NCBI GenBank assembly: GCA_900708905.1
Contig: CAADRB010000003.1
Coordinates: 207,115 to 271,114, forward strand
Direction of reading: 5' to 3'
From: Hymenolepis diminuta
Lineage: Eukaryota > Platyhelminthes > Cestoda > Cyclophyllidea > Hymenolepididae
DNA length: 64,000 nt
Made by a program: the position numbers and the translations under genes
Shown here: in pieces, positions 52,601-64,000 of the stretch
Layout: every line of letters starts with the position of its first letter
Numbering within the stretch: the stretch's first letter is position 1
The notes under the pieces: model-generated
Database searches by the model: none
The model's input: only the letters and a program-made list of their open reading frames with translations
What the model was told of the DNA's origin: nothing

Positions 52601-55600
52601 TTGTGGCTATTTTTTCAGTTGTGATAGACCAGCCGTATCAAAGACTTTCTTTGTGCCGTGGTTAATTTTCTTAGCTAGAAATTTTAGTTCTTGTCGGTGT
52701 TTATCGACTCGAAAGAAGCCTCTATAAAAGAGAACTGAGCAGTCCAGAAATATGTCGCTCTTTGTTAAAATTCAGTCAGAGTAATTTACCAAACGAGCTC
52801 TATGCACCTAACAGTACTCGTTTATTTTATATTCTGAAAAAAGACTTGCTTCACAAGGCCATTTATTGAGTTTATTTTTATCCAATATTTCTTCACATCA
52901 GGATGCAAGGAAGTCGACGGAGTCTTTCTTGTTCCATGGAGGTGACAGTACAAGGAATTTATAATAATTATCATGTATATTGGTTGCTTTAACGTATTGG
53001 ATTTGTTGTTTTCCTATACCAGGCAAAATCTGTGGTTGACTTAAGAGGAAAACTTGTAGGCAGTGAAGAACACGACGTAAAATTACCGGATTATGGAGTT
53101 TAGAAGATATATATAAAGGATAATGCAGGATTTTTCAGATTTTTATTCACCTGTTCAATAAAATTATCTCTTCTCCTCTTAGGTCCTATTCCAGCACAAA
53201 TTGAGCTCCATCTCTTTTGCTTCTTCGGGTGAAGCGGATATGGTAGATTTTGTGAGCTATGTGGCTAAAGCACCGCCTCCCGAAGATGAGAAGGCCGAAG
53301 GAGCAGCTGAGATGGGTACCAATAGATATTCTGACGGTGGTGGTCGGAGATGCTATGTATTCTTCTGCAGCGGGGGCTGTTCAAGAGACTTCATTTCCAG
53401 TATTGGCGAAGCCTTTAAACTGGGATATAAAGTGAGTGCTATCTTTACTGTTACAATCGACTCCCAAGTTTTACTGCATCTCATTTTTTCAAAAGACTGA
53501 GTTATTTTAAAAAGGAGGCTGAGGTGTGTCCTTGATGTCAAGTCCATTGGATAGAGAAAAGACAGTTGTAATAGGCGAGGATTTTTGAAGTAAGCCTTGG
53601 AGGTAAAATTTTTACTGAGATATTTACATCTAGGATTAGCACAAATACTCAGATAAATGTAAGATATAGGAGGTCTTTATTAAGTATCATCATATAGGTA
53701 AGGCAGGTCAATATAAAAGGTCACAAATTCCGTAAGATATATAAAAGATAGAAATAAGGATCAAGAAGCATTAAAATGTACAAAAGGTAAGAGAAAGTGA
53801 TCATGCCAAAATGGCCGCATCCCTCTGAATCAGCTAGGGACATGAAGATGAGTATATCTGGCCACTCTAGCTTCCCATTGGTTCACACTGCGGATTTGTG
53901 AGCTCACTTCCAATTCTTTAGAAGTAGTATGTTTTGTGGCTTGTGGTTAGTTAGCTGAATGAAGCTTCTTGCTAACTTTAAAACCGTCTAAAGTTGTCAG
54001 CTGTTTTCTCATAATGCATGGTTCACATTTTCGATGAGATTTGTTCACATATGAAGTCCAAAAGTGCCTTATTTGAACTTTAATTTCAATATCTAGTTGT
54101 TTTGAAATTTATAACTTTTACATATTAGGGAAGTAAAGATTGTTTATGGGAAGGATAAGCGCTAGATTTCCCTTCATAGCAAATGAAAACATAAATCTGG
54201 AACGGCATAATTTCAAAAGATTGGGTGGCAATGTCTCTACTATCTTAATAGCTTCGGAGCAATTAGTATAAAAAATTTGTCGAAGCCTCTTGTTTTATAC
54301 TAACAGAAAATATACAAAAAGTTTGTTTTGCATAAGAAATTGATATTTCTTATTCAAAACTCATCTTAAGGGTCCTAAAAGAATATTCAAGATAAACCAT
54401 ACAGCTTTCTTACTGATTACAATATCTCTCGTATAGGTCTGGAAAATTGGGTTGTCAAATTGCTCGAGCTGAGTTGGGAGTTGATATTACATATCTCCCC
54501 AATATCTAACCTTTGAATTTATTGAAAACTTATTCGGTCTGGTTCTTTTTGACGTGAGATTTACATAATCAGATAGGGTAACTTATCCACTAAAGGGTAA
54601 TCGAAAATCTGGCCTTGCATTTTTTGTGAAATTTTTGTTCCCAGGTTAGAATCTCACTGAAGTTACCAATTACAGTAAAGTCCACTGAAATCCCCTTATT
54701 TTACTATGGGATAAGATAAGGAAGAGCTGTTAATTAAAATTTGGTTATTCCAACAACTGTATTTTCTTCTTAATCAATCATAATTTGATATTCATTTCAT
54801 ATAAACAAATAATAGGTTATGTGATAAATCGGTAAAAAGGGAAAAAACATGTATTACAATGGCAATAAAATATTTTTTAAGTTTATAAGATAATTTTTTT
54901 GGCAATAATAATATATGAAACGGAATAATCAATACTTGCTCTTTTCAGGGATTCAAACAGATCCCTGAGACACAAGACTTCGCTCCCCAGCCTCCTCCTC
55001 GACCCGTGATTGATGATCTCGACCCGCCACTTCCTCAAGCCCCCGTAAGTTTGATTACAATCTCAGTCTCGTTTTATTAAAACGAATTTGCTGCTCTTGT
55101 TTCACTTTGTCACCTTTTTCGACATCGTACTTAGGCTCCTCCCGTACCGGTCGATCCTTGGTTCGCCCCACAAAGTAAGACCTCAGATGCGAATGATCAA
55201 GGATTCAAAAATCAGTTTGACGACTCTGCTTGTGAGTGGAAATGCTAATTTTGTGTTTTAAGTAGTTAATTTGGGATAGCAGTTCGGAGCTCAAAATTCT
55301 ACATACCATAAATTTTAGATGTATCGTGATACGACCTTCTAAAATAACGAACTTAATTATTACGGCGGCCATGTTGCGATTCCACTATAAACTTAAGAAC
55401 GCTATCTAAAGGCACTTTAATATGGATTGAGAAATTAATGGCTTGTCCATGGTTCTTGAAATGAATTTTTTACCTTTTAGGGCTACTTCAGGACAATCCT
55501 CCAATAATACCTGTCGGCTCTCAGCCAACCAACTGGGTCGCTTTTTCCTCTAATTCACAACCTCCTCAACAGCAACCAGATCAACCACCACCACTAGCTT

Positions 55601-57666
55601 CAAATGGAAATTCCACACCATCGTCAGTTGGACTGGAACAGAGTGTTCGATCGCTTGAACCAATTGGTGAACCCTGGTATGTGGGTCAAGTCACGCGGCA
55701 AAAGGCCGAGTCGCTGCTGCAATACGATGGTGACTTTCTCGTGCGGGCATCCACTCAATCGCCCAATCAGTTTGTCCTCTCGGGTATGCAGAATGGGAAG
55801 AAGCGACATCTGCTGCTAATCAATCCTGAAGGACAAGTATATCCTGTCTTATTCTCTTATTATTTTTTTGCTCTTCGTCAAATATGCTAATAAGGCTTAC
55901 ATGGTAGTATGACATAAAGGATTAATACTGAATAAACCGGATCATTTATCCCCTGTTTCTATTCTGAATACACTTCATGTCTATTAAGTGTGATCACATT
56001 GGATTTAATAACGTATATATAATATTACGGAGATTTCTAACACGTTCAACATTACTTGTTCTATCTAAGATTAATGTAAGGTATAATCCAATCTGCTTCT
56101 CGCCTTGGCCTGCTAAAAGTGATGTTAAAACCGTTTTGCAGGTTTCCTAGATCAAATACATACTACAGTTTACATAAATCTTCCTGTCGAAGAACTTCTG
56201 TTTTTCTTTAACCTTTTCACGCTAAAAAACCCATCCTAGTAGCTGTAAACGTGGAGTCCTTTTGTACTTGCTTCTATAACACTAAAAATGAAGTTGGCAC
56301 TTATTCTTTCGATTGTTTTGTGTCCGTACTTATCGTGTACCAATAATTTTTTTTTCGAAGTCAAGTTCCTTTATTTGTGGCTATGATCTTTCCAGTTAAA
56401 TAAGTTGATTTGCTGTTGCACATATTAGGTTAGAAGTTTATTTATTTAAGCTATTGAATCGAAATTAGAAAAATTAACAGTTTATATCCAATACTTTATT
56501 TAAGAAACGCTAAAAGATTAAAATAAAGAGAGAGGAAGATAATAATCAGTGTATAATCTCTTATAATTAATTTATGAACTATAATTGAAAGCATGTTACT
56601 GTTTTTGTGCAGTGACAAACATCGATTCCGGGATCTTTGACTGGGAAGACGTGGAAATTGATCTCTATACAATTGGTGCACGTATACCGTAAATTGATAT
56701 GCGATTACAACTCAATCAGCGTATGAGGGAGCATATTGTAAACGAGATTTTGATCTCAGGAATAATTTCTATTTTTTAGCCTCTTATATGTCCGGTATTT
56801 TATAATGCTCGTATACATTACACTAATCGGATAAGTGGATGCATAACTACTCTAGAGGGTAAATAGTTTGGAGAAAGGGTAGGGGGATTTGATACATTGG
56901 AATCAGGATTTATACTCCTTTACAGCTAAGGATTTTTTTTTGCTATTTTTTCAAAATATTCCTTATGAAGTCTCGCATGGAATTTAATATAATTATTATG
57001 AATGTAGCGTCTTAGCCACTCTTGTCTTTTATAAGACTTAAAGCAGCTAGAAATTGGCAACTCCATACCTAAAGGTTTCCACTCGAATTCCCTGGCTGTA
57101 CATTTTTGGAGACGAAAGTGACGTTGCCATCTATACTTGACAGATTGATCAAGCCAGACCTTTCTCGAGCTGTGATCTAAGATAACTACTCGGCAGGTTT
57201 TCTATCAAACGAATGTAGCTAGTTAACGCACATTCAGTTCATATTAATTAATGAAGGAATAGCTAGATGAAAGTTTTTCGACTGGTGAAGCTCTGGGACC
57301 CGCTTTCTCTACTAACATGAATGTTTGAAAGTAAATTTCTTCTAAATGAGATTGGGAATTATTATTAAAAGAATGAATCTCCCCGCCATCATTTTTTATT
57401 AATTCCGTTGTGTAAAATAAACCCGCTATAATTGAACTTTCCATATAGATTTGAATCCTATTTTTACTATACATTAACTATGTACGCATTATCATTATTT
57501 CATTTTCATACGCCTTTTATCCTTACAGGTGAGAACTAAGGATAGGATATTCAGTAGCATTCAAGAATTGATAGATTTTCATCTCCGAAGTACAACTCCC
57601 ATTCGGTCAGCAGACAACGAGCTCAAGCTGGTCTTTCCGGTCTCTCCAAATTGTCTTGATCAATAG
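43650..57666 (+). CDS. SHC1-4 homolog: SHC-type phosphotyrosine adaptor (PTB-linker-SH2), N-terminus missing
   Basis: Six exons join with agreeing phases: 43,650-43,948, 53,183-53,431, 54,949-55,044, 55,135-55,231, 55,481-55,836 and 57,529-57,666 (stop TAG). They give about 411 residues, against 428 for human p46Shc. The first two exons form the PTB domain: [31 protein letters not shown]-like VSYVAK and SSIGEAFKL correspond to known SHC motifs. The arginines and the Phe that bind NPxpY peptides in the human protein appear conserved. The last two exons form the SH2 domain: [23 protein letters not shown] with the phosphate-binding Arg, [14 protein letters not shown] and ELIDFHL. The intron splits the SH2 at EGQ/VRTKD. 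SHC links activated receptors to Ras signalling at the plasma membrane. Oddities: the 129-residue linker has no tyrosine, and intron 1 is 9.2 kb with dead transposons inside. An alternative acceptor, TTTTTGCAG at 43,603, would extend the first exon with a hydrophobic stretch, which seems less likely. Confidence 0.95.
47955..48032 (-). repeat. tRNA-like short repeat (SINE-like or tRNA pseudogene)
   Basis: On the minus strand, AGTGGCGCAGTGGTAGGC carries a good A-box, followed by ATCGTCTGC and, about 35 bases on, ATGGTTTCGTTACCC, a diverged B-box. It lies in SHC intron 1. A cloverleaf cannot be completed by eye, so a functional tRNA is unlikely. Confidence 0.45.
48554..49621 (-). mobile_element. 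Dead mariner-like transposase, element 1
   Basis: Translated pieces in changing frames on the minus strand follow the order of a Tc1/mariner-superfamily transposase. The N-terminal DNA-binding part is FKPNHIN-like ([17 protein letters not shown]). Next come [39 protein letters not shown], then [18 protein letters not shown] and [12 protein letters not shown]. The end is [23 protein letters not shown] and [13 protein letters not shown] before a stop. About 30-40 residues between the first two blocks are missing. The usual SDEK is SNEK, and the PLDYY segment that carries the third acidic residue reads TLHYY. The region of the second acidic residue is replaced by a hairpin (48,901-48,944). It therefore cannot be active. 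Terminal inverted repeats were not resolved. It lies antisense inside SHC intron 1. Confidence 0.85.
48901..48944. repeat. Short perfect inverted repeat inside dead element 1
   Basis: AATCATGTTGGAAGAC (48,905-48,920) and its exact reverse complement (48,926-48,941) are separated by five bases. The stem is extended by GCC/GGC after a one-base bulge. It would fold into a 16-19 bp hairpin. Confidence 0.95.
49865..51084 (+). mobile_element. Dead mariner element 2 with terminal repeats and TA target sites
   Basis: The ends are imperfect inverted repeats of about 26 bases, TCAGGTTGTAACGGAAGTTC at the left and the complement of GAACTTCTGTTGCAACCTGA at the right. They are flanked by TA at 49,863-49,864 and 51,085-51,086, as expected for mariner insertion. 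The 1,220-bp body encodes broken transposase pieces: ATDENP-like [17 protein letters not shown] (from about 50,256), IITDIDEK followed by an in-frame TGA and [37 protein letters not shown] and [19 protein letters not shown]. In the VIL..D.ARPH motif of the family the catalytic Asp is Gly here. Several stops and frameshifts interrupt it. It lies in SHC intron 1 about 160-240 bp after element 1, in the opposite orientation, and belongs to a clearly different mariner lineage. Confidence 0.92.
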
Positions 57667-60540
57667 ATTTCTGCTCGTATCACCCTCTCACTCATTTACC
57701 ACACTCCTCTGTGTTACCAGCCATCAATGTGTCTCTTCAAGTTCCTTCTTTTGATTTCCTCTAGTGGCCCTTTTTACGGTTGCCTAATTTGTCTATTTTT
57801 GATTCATCCTTGCGCTCGACGACTGCCTTGACAACTCACCGATGTTACAAACTTTGAATCATTGTCGAATTGTTGATAAGTTCTTGAATCTTCTTTGTTG
57901 AATGAATCTCTACAGTAATGTATCGCTTTTAACTTAGAAGGCTGACTAAGATATCATTAGAGATATCCCTTTACAAAATTGTTGATCCTTCTAAAGACTA
58001 AGGGGGGATAATATAGATGGTTAGTAGTTGAATAGAGAGCAAAAGGTATATTGAACCTCCGTAAATTAGTGAGGGTAATGGAATCTTGGGGGGATCTTTG
58101 TACTGAAGTTGAATAAGGGGAACAAAATGGGAAAAGAGTGAGTGGTATGAAGAATCGAATATTTTCGATGTTTGAGCAGAATTCATAGAACAAATGTGAA
58201 CTTAATCCTTGACTCGGGTGCTAGACTCTCCGGTAATTCCACCAATATACTCGTCCTTTTATACCTATAATATCAGCTGACCAGTAAACTAATTGATAAT
58301 CTGATATAAATACTGATGAGAGTTCCTAAATTCAGGAAGGAGCCGAAGCGTTGCTAACTGAATTTTTTTTATATCTTTAAATCTTATCCTCGACCAGTCA
58401 GTATTCAACAAAGTAACAGTTTTGATAAGCAATGTGGACTAGCTTGTAATACTTTGGAAGAAAAATTGAGAATTTACTGTTAAAGGGAAAGTAAAGCTGC
58501 AGGACATCAATCGGTACAAACTAAAACGTCAATAATAAATTTATATTGGTAGGAAAATCAAAATTTTATGGCCGTATGATAATTAAGACATTAGAAGACA
58601 GAAGCATACTATCATACTGAAGGTCCTAAACGTGTTTGAAGCAGGCTCGCAACCTTACTGGGGCAAAATGAAACGCACGCCTACACGCAGATTAGGCCAA
58701 TGGGGAAGCCGAACTGGGAGCTCACTGTGGCCTACCTAGACAAGTACATGCCTTGTTTTAATGGTTGGAATATTGGGAAAGAATTTGATTTGTGGTATCC
58801 GGAGGTAGATCATACAATCTTGTTCATTGGGCAGAAAAACATTGCGGGCGTCACCCTACACACTGTTAAAACTATCCATCAGTTCTTTAATAGTTTAATT
58901 ATTCTGTGTCCTAATCTGAGGTGATATCTTAATCGCGACTGTCTGTAATAAAATTTTTAAGGCAATAAATTTATTGTACTTTTTGCAGATTTATTTTGTC
59001 CTAACTTCAGTTAACAACCCCGAAATATCCACAAAATATCGGTAGAGGAAAAGAGAAAGACCGATAAGAGTTACAGAAGTTAGTATGGCACTTCATTCAA
59101 AATATGCGTCATACGAAGTTATTAATTGGTTCGACTAAACAACTTGATAATTAAGTGCTATTTCTCCACAAATGGGGAGAAAGCATAAAGTAAATGCTAA
59201 TTTCAAGGGAAAATTTAATAGTTTTCATAATTTCATTCTCCCCTTTACATCCTCTCTTTCGATTAAGCAGTCAGAAAAGGGTAGGGTTTATCACCTTATT
59301 TACAGCCGGAGCATCTGAAAATTGGGAGCCAATCTCTTCTTTTAACCTAAAAAATTCATTGTTGCCACGAGAAATTTAATGCAATTGCCCGATAAGGTCT
59401 TATTTAATTAAATATTAAAATGAAATATTTGATTCTAGAGAAAAAAGAGAAATTTATCTTACTTTGTTCGCTTTTAATTATGCAGCGTTAAAATAGTGCT
59501 ACCAAAAGGTAACATTTCTGTAATAACGTTAGGTCTACTGGGGACCACATCGATCGAATAGATGGAACAAGTCAGACCACCCGTGTCTCCAGATCAGTTC
59601 GGATGTGGCAGACAAGTCACTCCAATTTATTATTTAGTAAATTAGGTTTGCATACAAAAGATTTCTTCGTTAGATATCAGCGATATCTCGTTGTCGGAGT
59701 CTCGGCGTGATGATAGATACCTGTTTAGGTATCTATGTTCAAACACGCAAACACACAGCGGGACCATCTGTGGACATTATGGTGGAGATCTTATCGCCAG
59801 TCAATCATTTCTAATCGCCAGGTGATGATGGACATCTTCTGGCTATTACACTTTCTAATTGATGGAATGGCATTTGAAAACCCGTTTATTGATTAGCAAT
59901 GACCAGAGTTGTTTATAAACATAGCCACCAGGTGTATGCCGCTGGGTTTCAAACTCATGCCTCAAAATTGTCCGTCATTCTTATCGATACGCAGGGACAC
60001 ACAGCTCGTGGCAATTTGAAGGGTATTTGGGACAGAAAATATTGTCGTCGGTTCCTTAGAGTTTGGATCTCCAAATATTAACAATACGAAGATGACCAGA
60101 GATTATAAAAAACAGTCTGTATTGAGTTAATAGAGTGTCATGAAATAACGGGACGTCTGCCTTACATCTCTTCGCGTGTGAGTCGACTGTAGCCTAGCAA
60201 AAAGGCAGAAGGCTAAACTTGCTAGCATTATAAGAGTATAGAGATGTCTTGAATTACACCTGTTATTATTACCATTTAACTTTGATATCAGAGACCCTAA
60301 TTTCGATACTTAACGGTACACACGCATTGAAAGATTCGACCAGCCATACTGATTAGATCCAATTAAGAGAAGTAGCAGAGGGAGACTACAGAATGCTACT
60401 AAATAAAACTTACTTGACACCCACCGTTAATTTAAGAAAAAATTAGTTAATATTATGACTTTGAACTAATAAAATAGGCTGAAATTTTATATTTGAAAAT
60501 AAAAACCGATTAAGATATAAGGGACGGAAATGAAAGATCA
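57667..60540. other. Intergenic, mostly unassigned
   Basis: This holds the 3' untranslated region of the SHC gene at its start and repeat copy B at 59,515-59,852. A somewhat GC-richer block at 58,640-58,925 contains an open frame that I cannot link to any family. No clear polyadenylation signal lies close to the SHC stop. Confidence 0.45.
59515..59852 (+). repeat. Dispersed repeat, copy B (longest copy)
   Basis: It starts near TAGGTCTACTGGGGACCACAT, which matches TATGTCTACCGGGGCCACAT in copy A. It runs through CAAGTCA, CAGTTCGGATGTGGC, CCAATTTATTA, GTTTGCATACAAAAG, TCGGCGTGATGATAG and GATCTTATCGCCAGTCAATC. It keeps both the central block found in copy C and the distal block found in copy A. 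Terminal repeats or target duplications were not seen. Confidence 0.75.
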
Positions 60541-62784
60541 TCATTTATATTCACTTTGTTGAATACAGGTGGGAATAGTATTGAAAAACCTGGAAAATGT
60601 CTCTTTATGTCCATGTCGTTCTTGCCATTCATGGTATCTTCTCAAGTAACGCACCGACGCTTTTACATCAGGACTCACTTCCTCTTCTATTGCATTCTCA
60701 AAAGATTCATTTTTAAGCAGAAGACAAACACTTGTGGCAAACATTGCAGCCCGATCATGGTCAGCAATAGCTCGAATTTCCTTTGCGTATTCCAAGTAAA
60801 ATTTCACAATAATCACCTTTGCAAGAAAATGAGAAGAATCGGACCTTAAAATCTCTTGACCAAACTCTAGATTACTGACGAAATTGGCATAAATGGGACT
60901 TGATGTTTGCAGGTAATTGAAGTGGCCCAAGCAACTGAAAGAAAGACACCAATTAGTGGATTATTCAGATGTCAAATTCAACACTTAGATGAGGTTGTGT
61001 CAGAGTTGATAGGCACATATTCAATCTTTCTGACGGAGAGGATGAACGTTTAGCGTTGTGTAGTTATCTGTTTATCTACTAATATGTTTGCTCTTTCCGA
61101 ACGACCTGTTCCATCTCCTCTCTACTTATAATACACTAACTTTCCAAGTCCATTAGAAGAAGTGTTATCAGATTTTAACTCTGTCACCCATCTTATTGAT
61201 CAAAATTAACCAGTCTGGTTGTCCAACCCCGCCACTGAGCATCGATTTCGTGAACTCTCATTTTGCAGACTTGCATGTTGACCACAGTGACAGCGATTTG
61301 GTTTCCCACTCCTCGTGCTCTAATAAATTTAGTTCAGAAAGACTACCCCTTGACTGGTTATCGTTTGTATGTTCTCTCTGTCTCAATGAAGGCAAATAGG
61401 AAAAAATTTAGGCCCCTCTCACATGAGAGAATTAATATCAATGTGACTAGTTTTCTACATCCTACACTGACCACCCCCTAACCTAGAGCCTCCTAGAATA
61501 TACGACAATGTCCATTACTAATACAATGGTGTAAGTAGATATTTACTCAATTTCTCAAAGCCTTTGAAAAGGGCATGCATATACGAGACATAATTAGATA
61601 ACTAAGACCACGCCAATGGAAGAAAGGATTTCATGTCTTAAATGAGCACGTATAATCGATTCAAAGAAAAGATGACAATTACTTACCTGCCAATGAGAAC
61701 GCCATACATTTCCTTTCTCGGTCTTTTCATAGGAGTGTAATCTTCCATTCTTTCCCAGAATTTTAGATTATTTCGAATGTTTTTCACATTCGGACTGTGT
61801 TCAGCCAAAACATCGAGAAACATTTGACAATCGAGCAGGAAGGAGTAAACTTGGCATTTTGCATCGTCTCTCAAATCCTCATGTCGCGTTAACGACGCAA
61901 TTAACATAATATTCTTACAAAGGATATCCATATATTGATGTAGAGTCATCACCATCTTGCGAAAGCTTTGCCCACTAAAATGCAAGTAAAAATTTAGAAG
62001 TTACTTAAATAGATTCGAAAGTAGCACCAATTCAAAGCAGCTTTCGGTTTTCATACTGGAAAATACTTTGGGGGTGGAAGGATGACGTCCCGGATCCGCT
62101 CTTATGAGAAACTCACGAATATTCCTCTTGTTAACCAGTGCCATCAACATTTCTGAGTGTGCACCAATGAATATTGACGTCATCTCGTGACATCTGAAAT
62201 GCTATATGTGAGTTTTGACCACTCCGGCGCCGACGCAGATAAGGAGGTGCGATTTCCACCATTCTTCATGGGCATAGGAGTAGCATTTTTGAGTATCTCT
62301 TGCGGAAATTTCACAGTTTGTTAATCCCCTATGTACCCCTTTTAATAAATACGGTTGTTCATGTCTTCCACTCCCTGAGGAACAATAAGTTCTTTACCCA
62401 AGAGACGATTTGCACTCCTAACCAATTGATCTCATGTATATATAATAACTCAAGAAAAAAGATTAACTGTTCTATTTATTCATGTATATGTTGGACTATC
62501 CCCAACAAATACTGTTCACTGGTTATGAATTAAAATGCCTTGATTTGTTTCGAAGTCGCGACCTCAGGCCTAATTGACGTATGGCCAAGAATATACGGTC
62601 AGAACCACTATTCGTAAAGTTATAATCAAATTAATGATAAATGTTCCTTACAACATTAAAGATAAAGTATTCCTCACCTTTCTTTAAGCATGTAGTTCAG
62701 CAATTCGAATGCATCTGTGGTCACTGGTTGACTCTGAGGAGTGATATCTGTAGAAGATTGTTCTCCTGACATGTTACTATCCAT
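60541..62784 (-). CDS. Unknown, predicted helical protein of 325 residues
   Basis: Four exons with phase-2 introns throughout join cleanly: 62,678-62,784, 62,005-62,193, 61,687-61,974 and 60,541-60,934 (stop TGA). The start is MDSNMSGEQSSTDITPQSQP, a short polar lead. It is followed by Leu- and Phe-rich amphipathic stretches such as FELLNYMLKERCHEM, MLMALVNKRNIREFLIRAD, DILCKNIMLIASLTRHEDL, YSFLLDCQMFLDVLAEHSP and FLAKVIIVKFYLEYAKEI. The C-terminus is charged (YLRRYHEWQERHGHKE). There is no signal peptide and no clear membrane span. I do not recognise the family; the pattern suggests an all-helical scaffold or complex subunit. All splice sites are good (donors GTGAGG, GTAACT and GTAAGT, acceptors with T-rich tracts), so the gene itself is well supported. 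Confidence 0.8.
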
Positions 62785-64000
62785 TGCTTCGAAGGAGTTG
62801 AAATGAGATAAATTTCTGTTCTACAAATATTTTAATGCATGCATACACAATGAACTGAAATGAGGCCATCAATATTTAACTTGATTGGATACTGTTAGCA
62901 TAACCTTAAATGCTGAAAAATTTTATTAGTTATATTGCGGATTCGCAACAGATCTTGTTTTAAGGTCAATCATTATTAGACTGATTGTCCTCACTAAATG
63001 AACTTTAGATGTTTAATCACTCTAGGTCACTAAAGACACTGATGCTCTAGCAACTATCGTTTGGGGGTCACATAAGGTCAGATATAAATTAAGCATCTGA
63101 GGCAGCATATATTGTCCCGCAACGGCGCTTGAGATCACATCAGATAACTGAGTTCTGCAGTAGGCAATTAAGTTATCAGCACCCTAACAGGAATAAACAT
63201 GTTTTGAGGGAATACATTTGATCCTGTTTAATCGTTTCAGTAATATTAATATTGAAATGTAGCCCTTTTTTATCAGTTCTTAATTTACATTTTTCCATTT
63301 AGTTCTGATAATAATTTATATTGTATTTAATTTATAGATAGAATACCTCTGTTTAAACCATATACTGTGCAATATTATGGGAAGATCCTAAGGTGAAATG
63401 GACAGAAATGTGGATCAGATTTTTGAACTATCATTGATTTTATGCCATTCCACTTTTTAAACTTAAAGATTTGTGATTTTGAAGTTGGAAGCGCAGTCTA
63501 AATACCGACACAATTTACTTTTGATTAACATTTAATAATGCAAAAAAAGTTCTGCTTTCTCTCCCAGGATTAAATTTTAAATTTATTTGAAAGCACAAAC
63601 AATTGTAAATTGACTTACCTTCAAATACTTTGAAAGAAATAATGTATCACTTTGTACTTTATGACCGAAATAGTAATGCCCAAGTGAAAGCAAATTTGTT
63701 TTACTGAAACATTACTTGAAGATACATTTGACGATTTGAATTCAGATATTTGGTTTTCAATTAAGTGTTGTGACACTAGATAGCATAACCTCAGGATGGC
63801 CCATTTTCATTCCACTGATTTTTTCTGTGACTGTCTAGTGTTTTTCAGTTGACCAGAGTGCATCCGTTAATGTGTTTTGAGAAGTTACACAAATTACGGC
63901 TGGTTTCAATTATCAATCGCGTTTAAATAGTTTAATTGACGTACATGACTTCAATGCATCAGCTGGTGGTCAATCAGTGACTGTAGTAATATCAGACGAT
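62785..64000. other. Upstream region of the unknown helical gene
   Basis: AT-rich sequence with no open frame of note on either strand. It presumably contains the 5' untranslated region and promoter of the minus-strand gene that starts at 62,784, but no defined element was recognised. Confidence 0.45.

Noticed and set aside
58700..58924. Open frame of 74 codons in a GC-richer block
   Set aside because: No family recognised and no exon borders. It may be part of an unrecognised repeat.

Overview
The window looks like nuclear DNA of a flatworm, probably a tapeworm or a fluke. The evidence is an AT-rich background, long introns with GT-AG borders and many very small exons. It also holds decayed mariner-type transposons and short tRNA-like repeats. 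Few open frames exceed 100 codons, because the genes are split. Every gene model below was read by eye from splice sites, intron phase and protein similarity. No database was searched, and the species call is an inference.

Layout. (1) 1-20,964 is framed by two inverted arms, 1-4,292 and 16,673-20,964. They match as reverse complements with no length difference at every point compared. A single ambiguous base, n at 16,672, sits exactly at the inner edge of the right arm. The spacer plus right arm carry a plus-strand gene built almost wholly of tiny exons (7,458 to about 20,468), nearly all with phase-1 borders. The left arm carries its last exons again in antisense. (2) 20,965-27,696 has no recognisable gene. 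(3) 27,697-32,242 minus is an 18-exon gene. Its N-terminal third comes from 12 tiny phase-1 exons (the smallest is 12 nt), followed by a two-lobed arrestin-like protein. (4) 32,970-35,490 minus holds candidate exons with weak similarity to BOK/BAK of the Bcl-2 family. (5) 36,900-43,600 holds copies of a dispersed repeat and a 148-base gap. (6) 43,650-57,666 plus is an SHC adaptor gene (PTB, linker, SH2) whose 9.2-kb first visible intron contains two different dead mariner-like elements. (7) 57,667-60,540 holds another repeat copy. (8) 60,541-62,784 minus is a clean four-exon gene of unknown function.

Themes. Two genes share an unusual design: chains of 12-81 nt exons flanked by phase-1 introns, so exons can be skipped without frame loss. 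One ends in an arrestin-like fold, while the other shows no recognised domain. The SHC protein is notable because its linker between PTB and SH2 has no tyrosine, so the usual phosphotyrosine docking sites for GRB2 are absent from the visible exons. The large inverted repeat is either a recent duplication or an assembly error, and this must be settled before the gene inside it is taken at face value.
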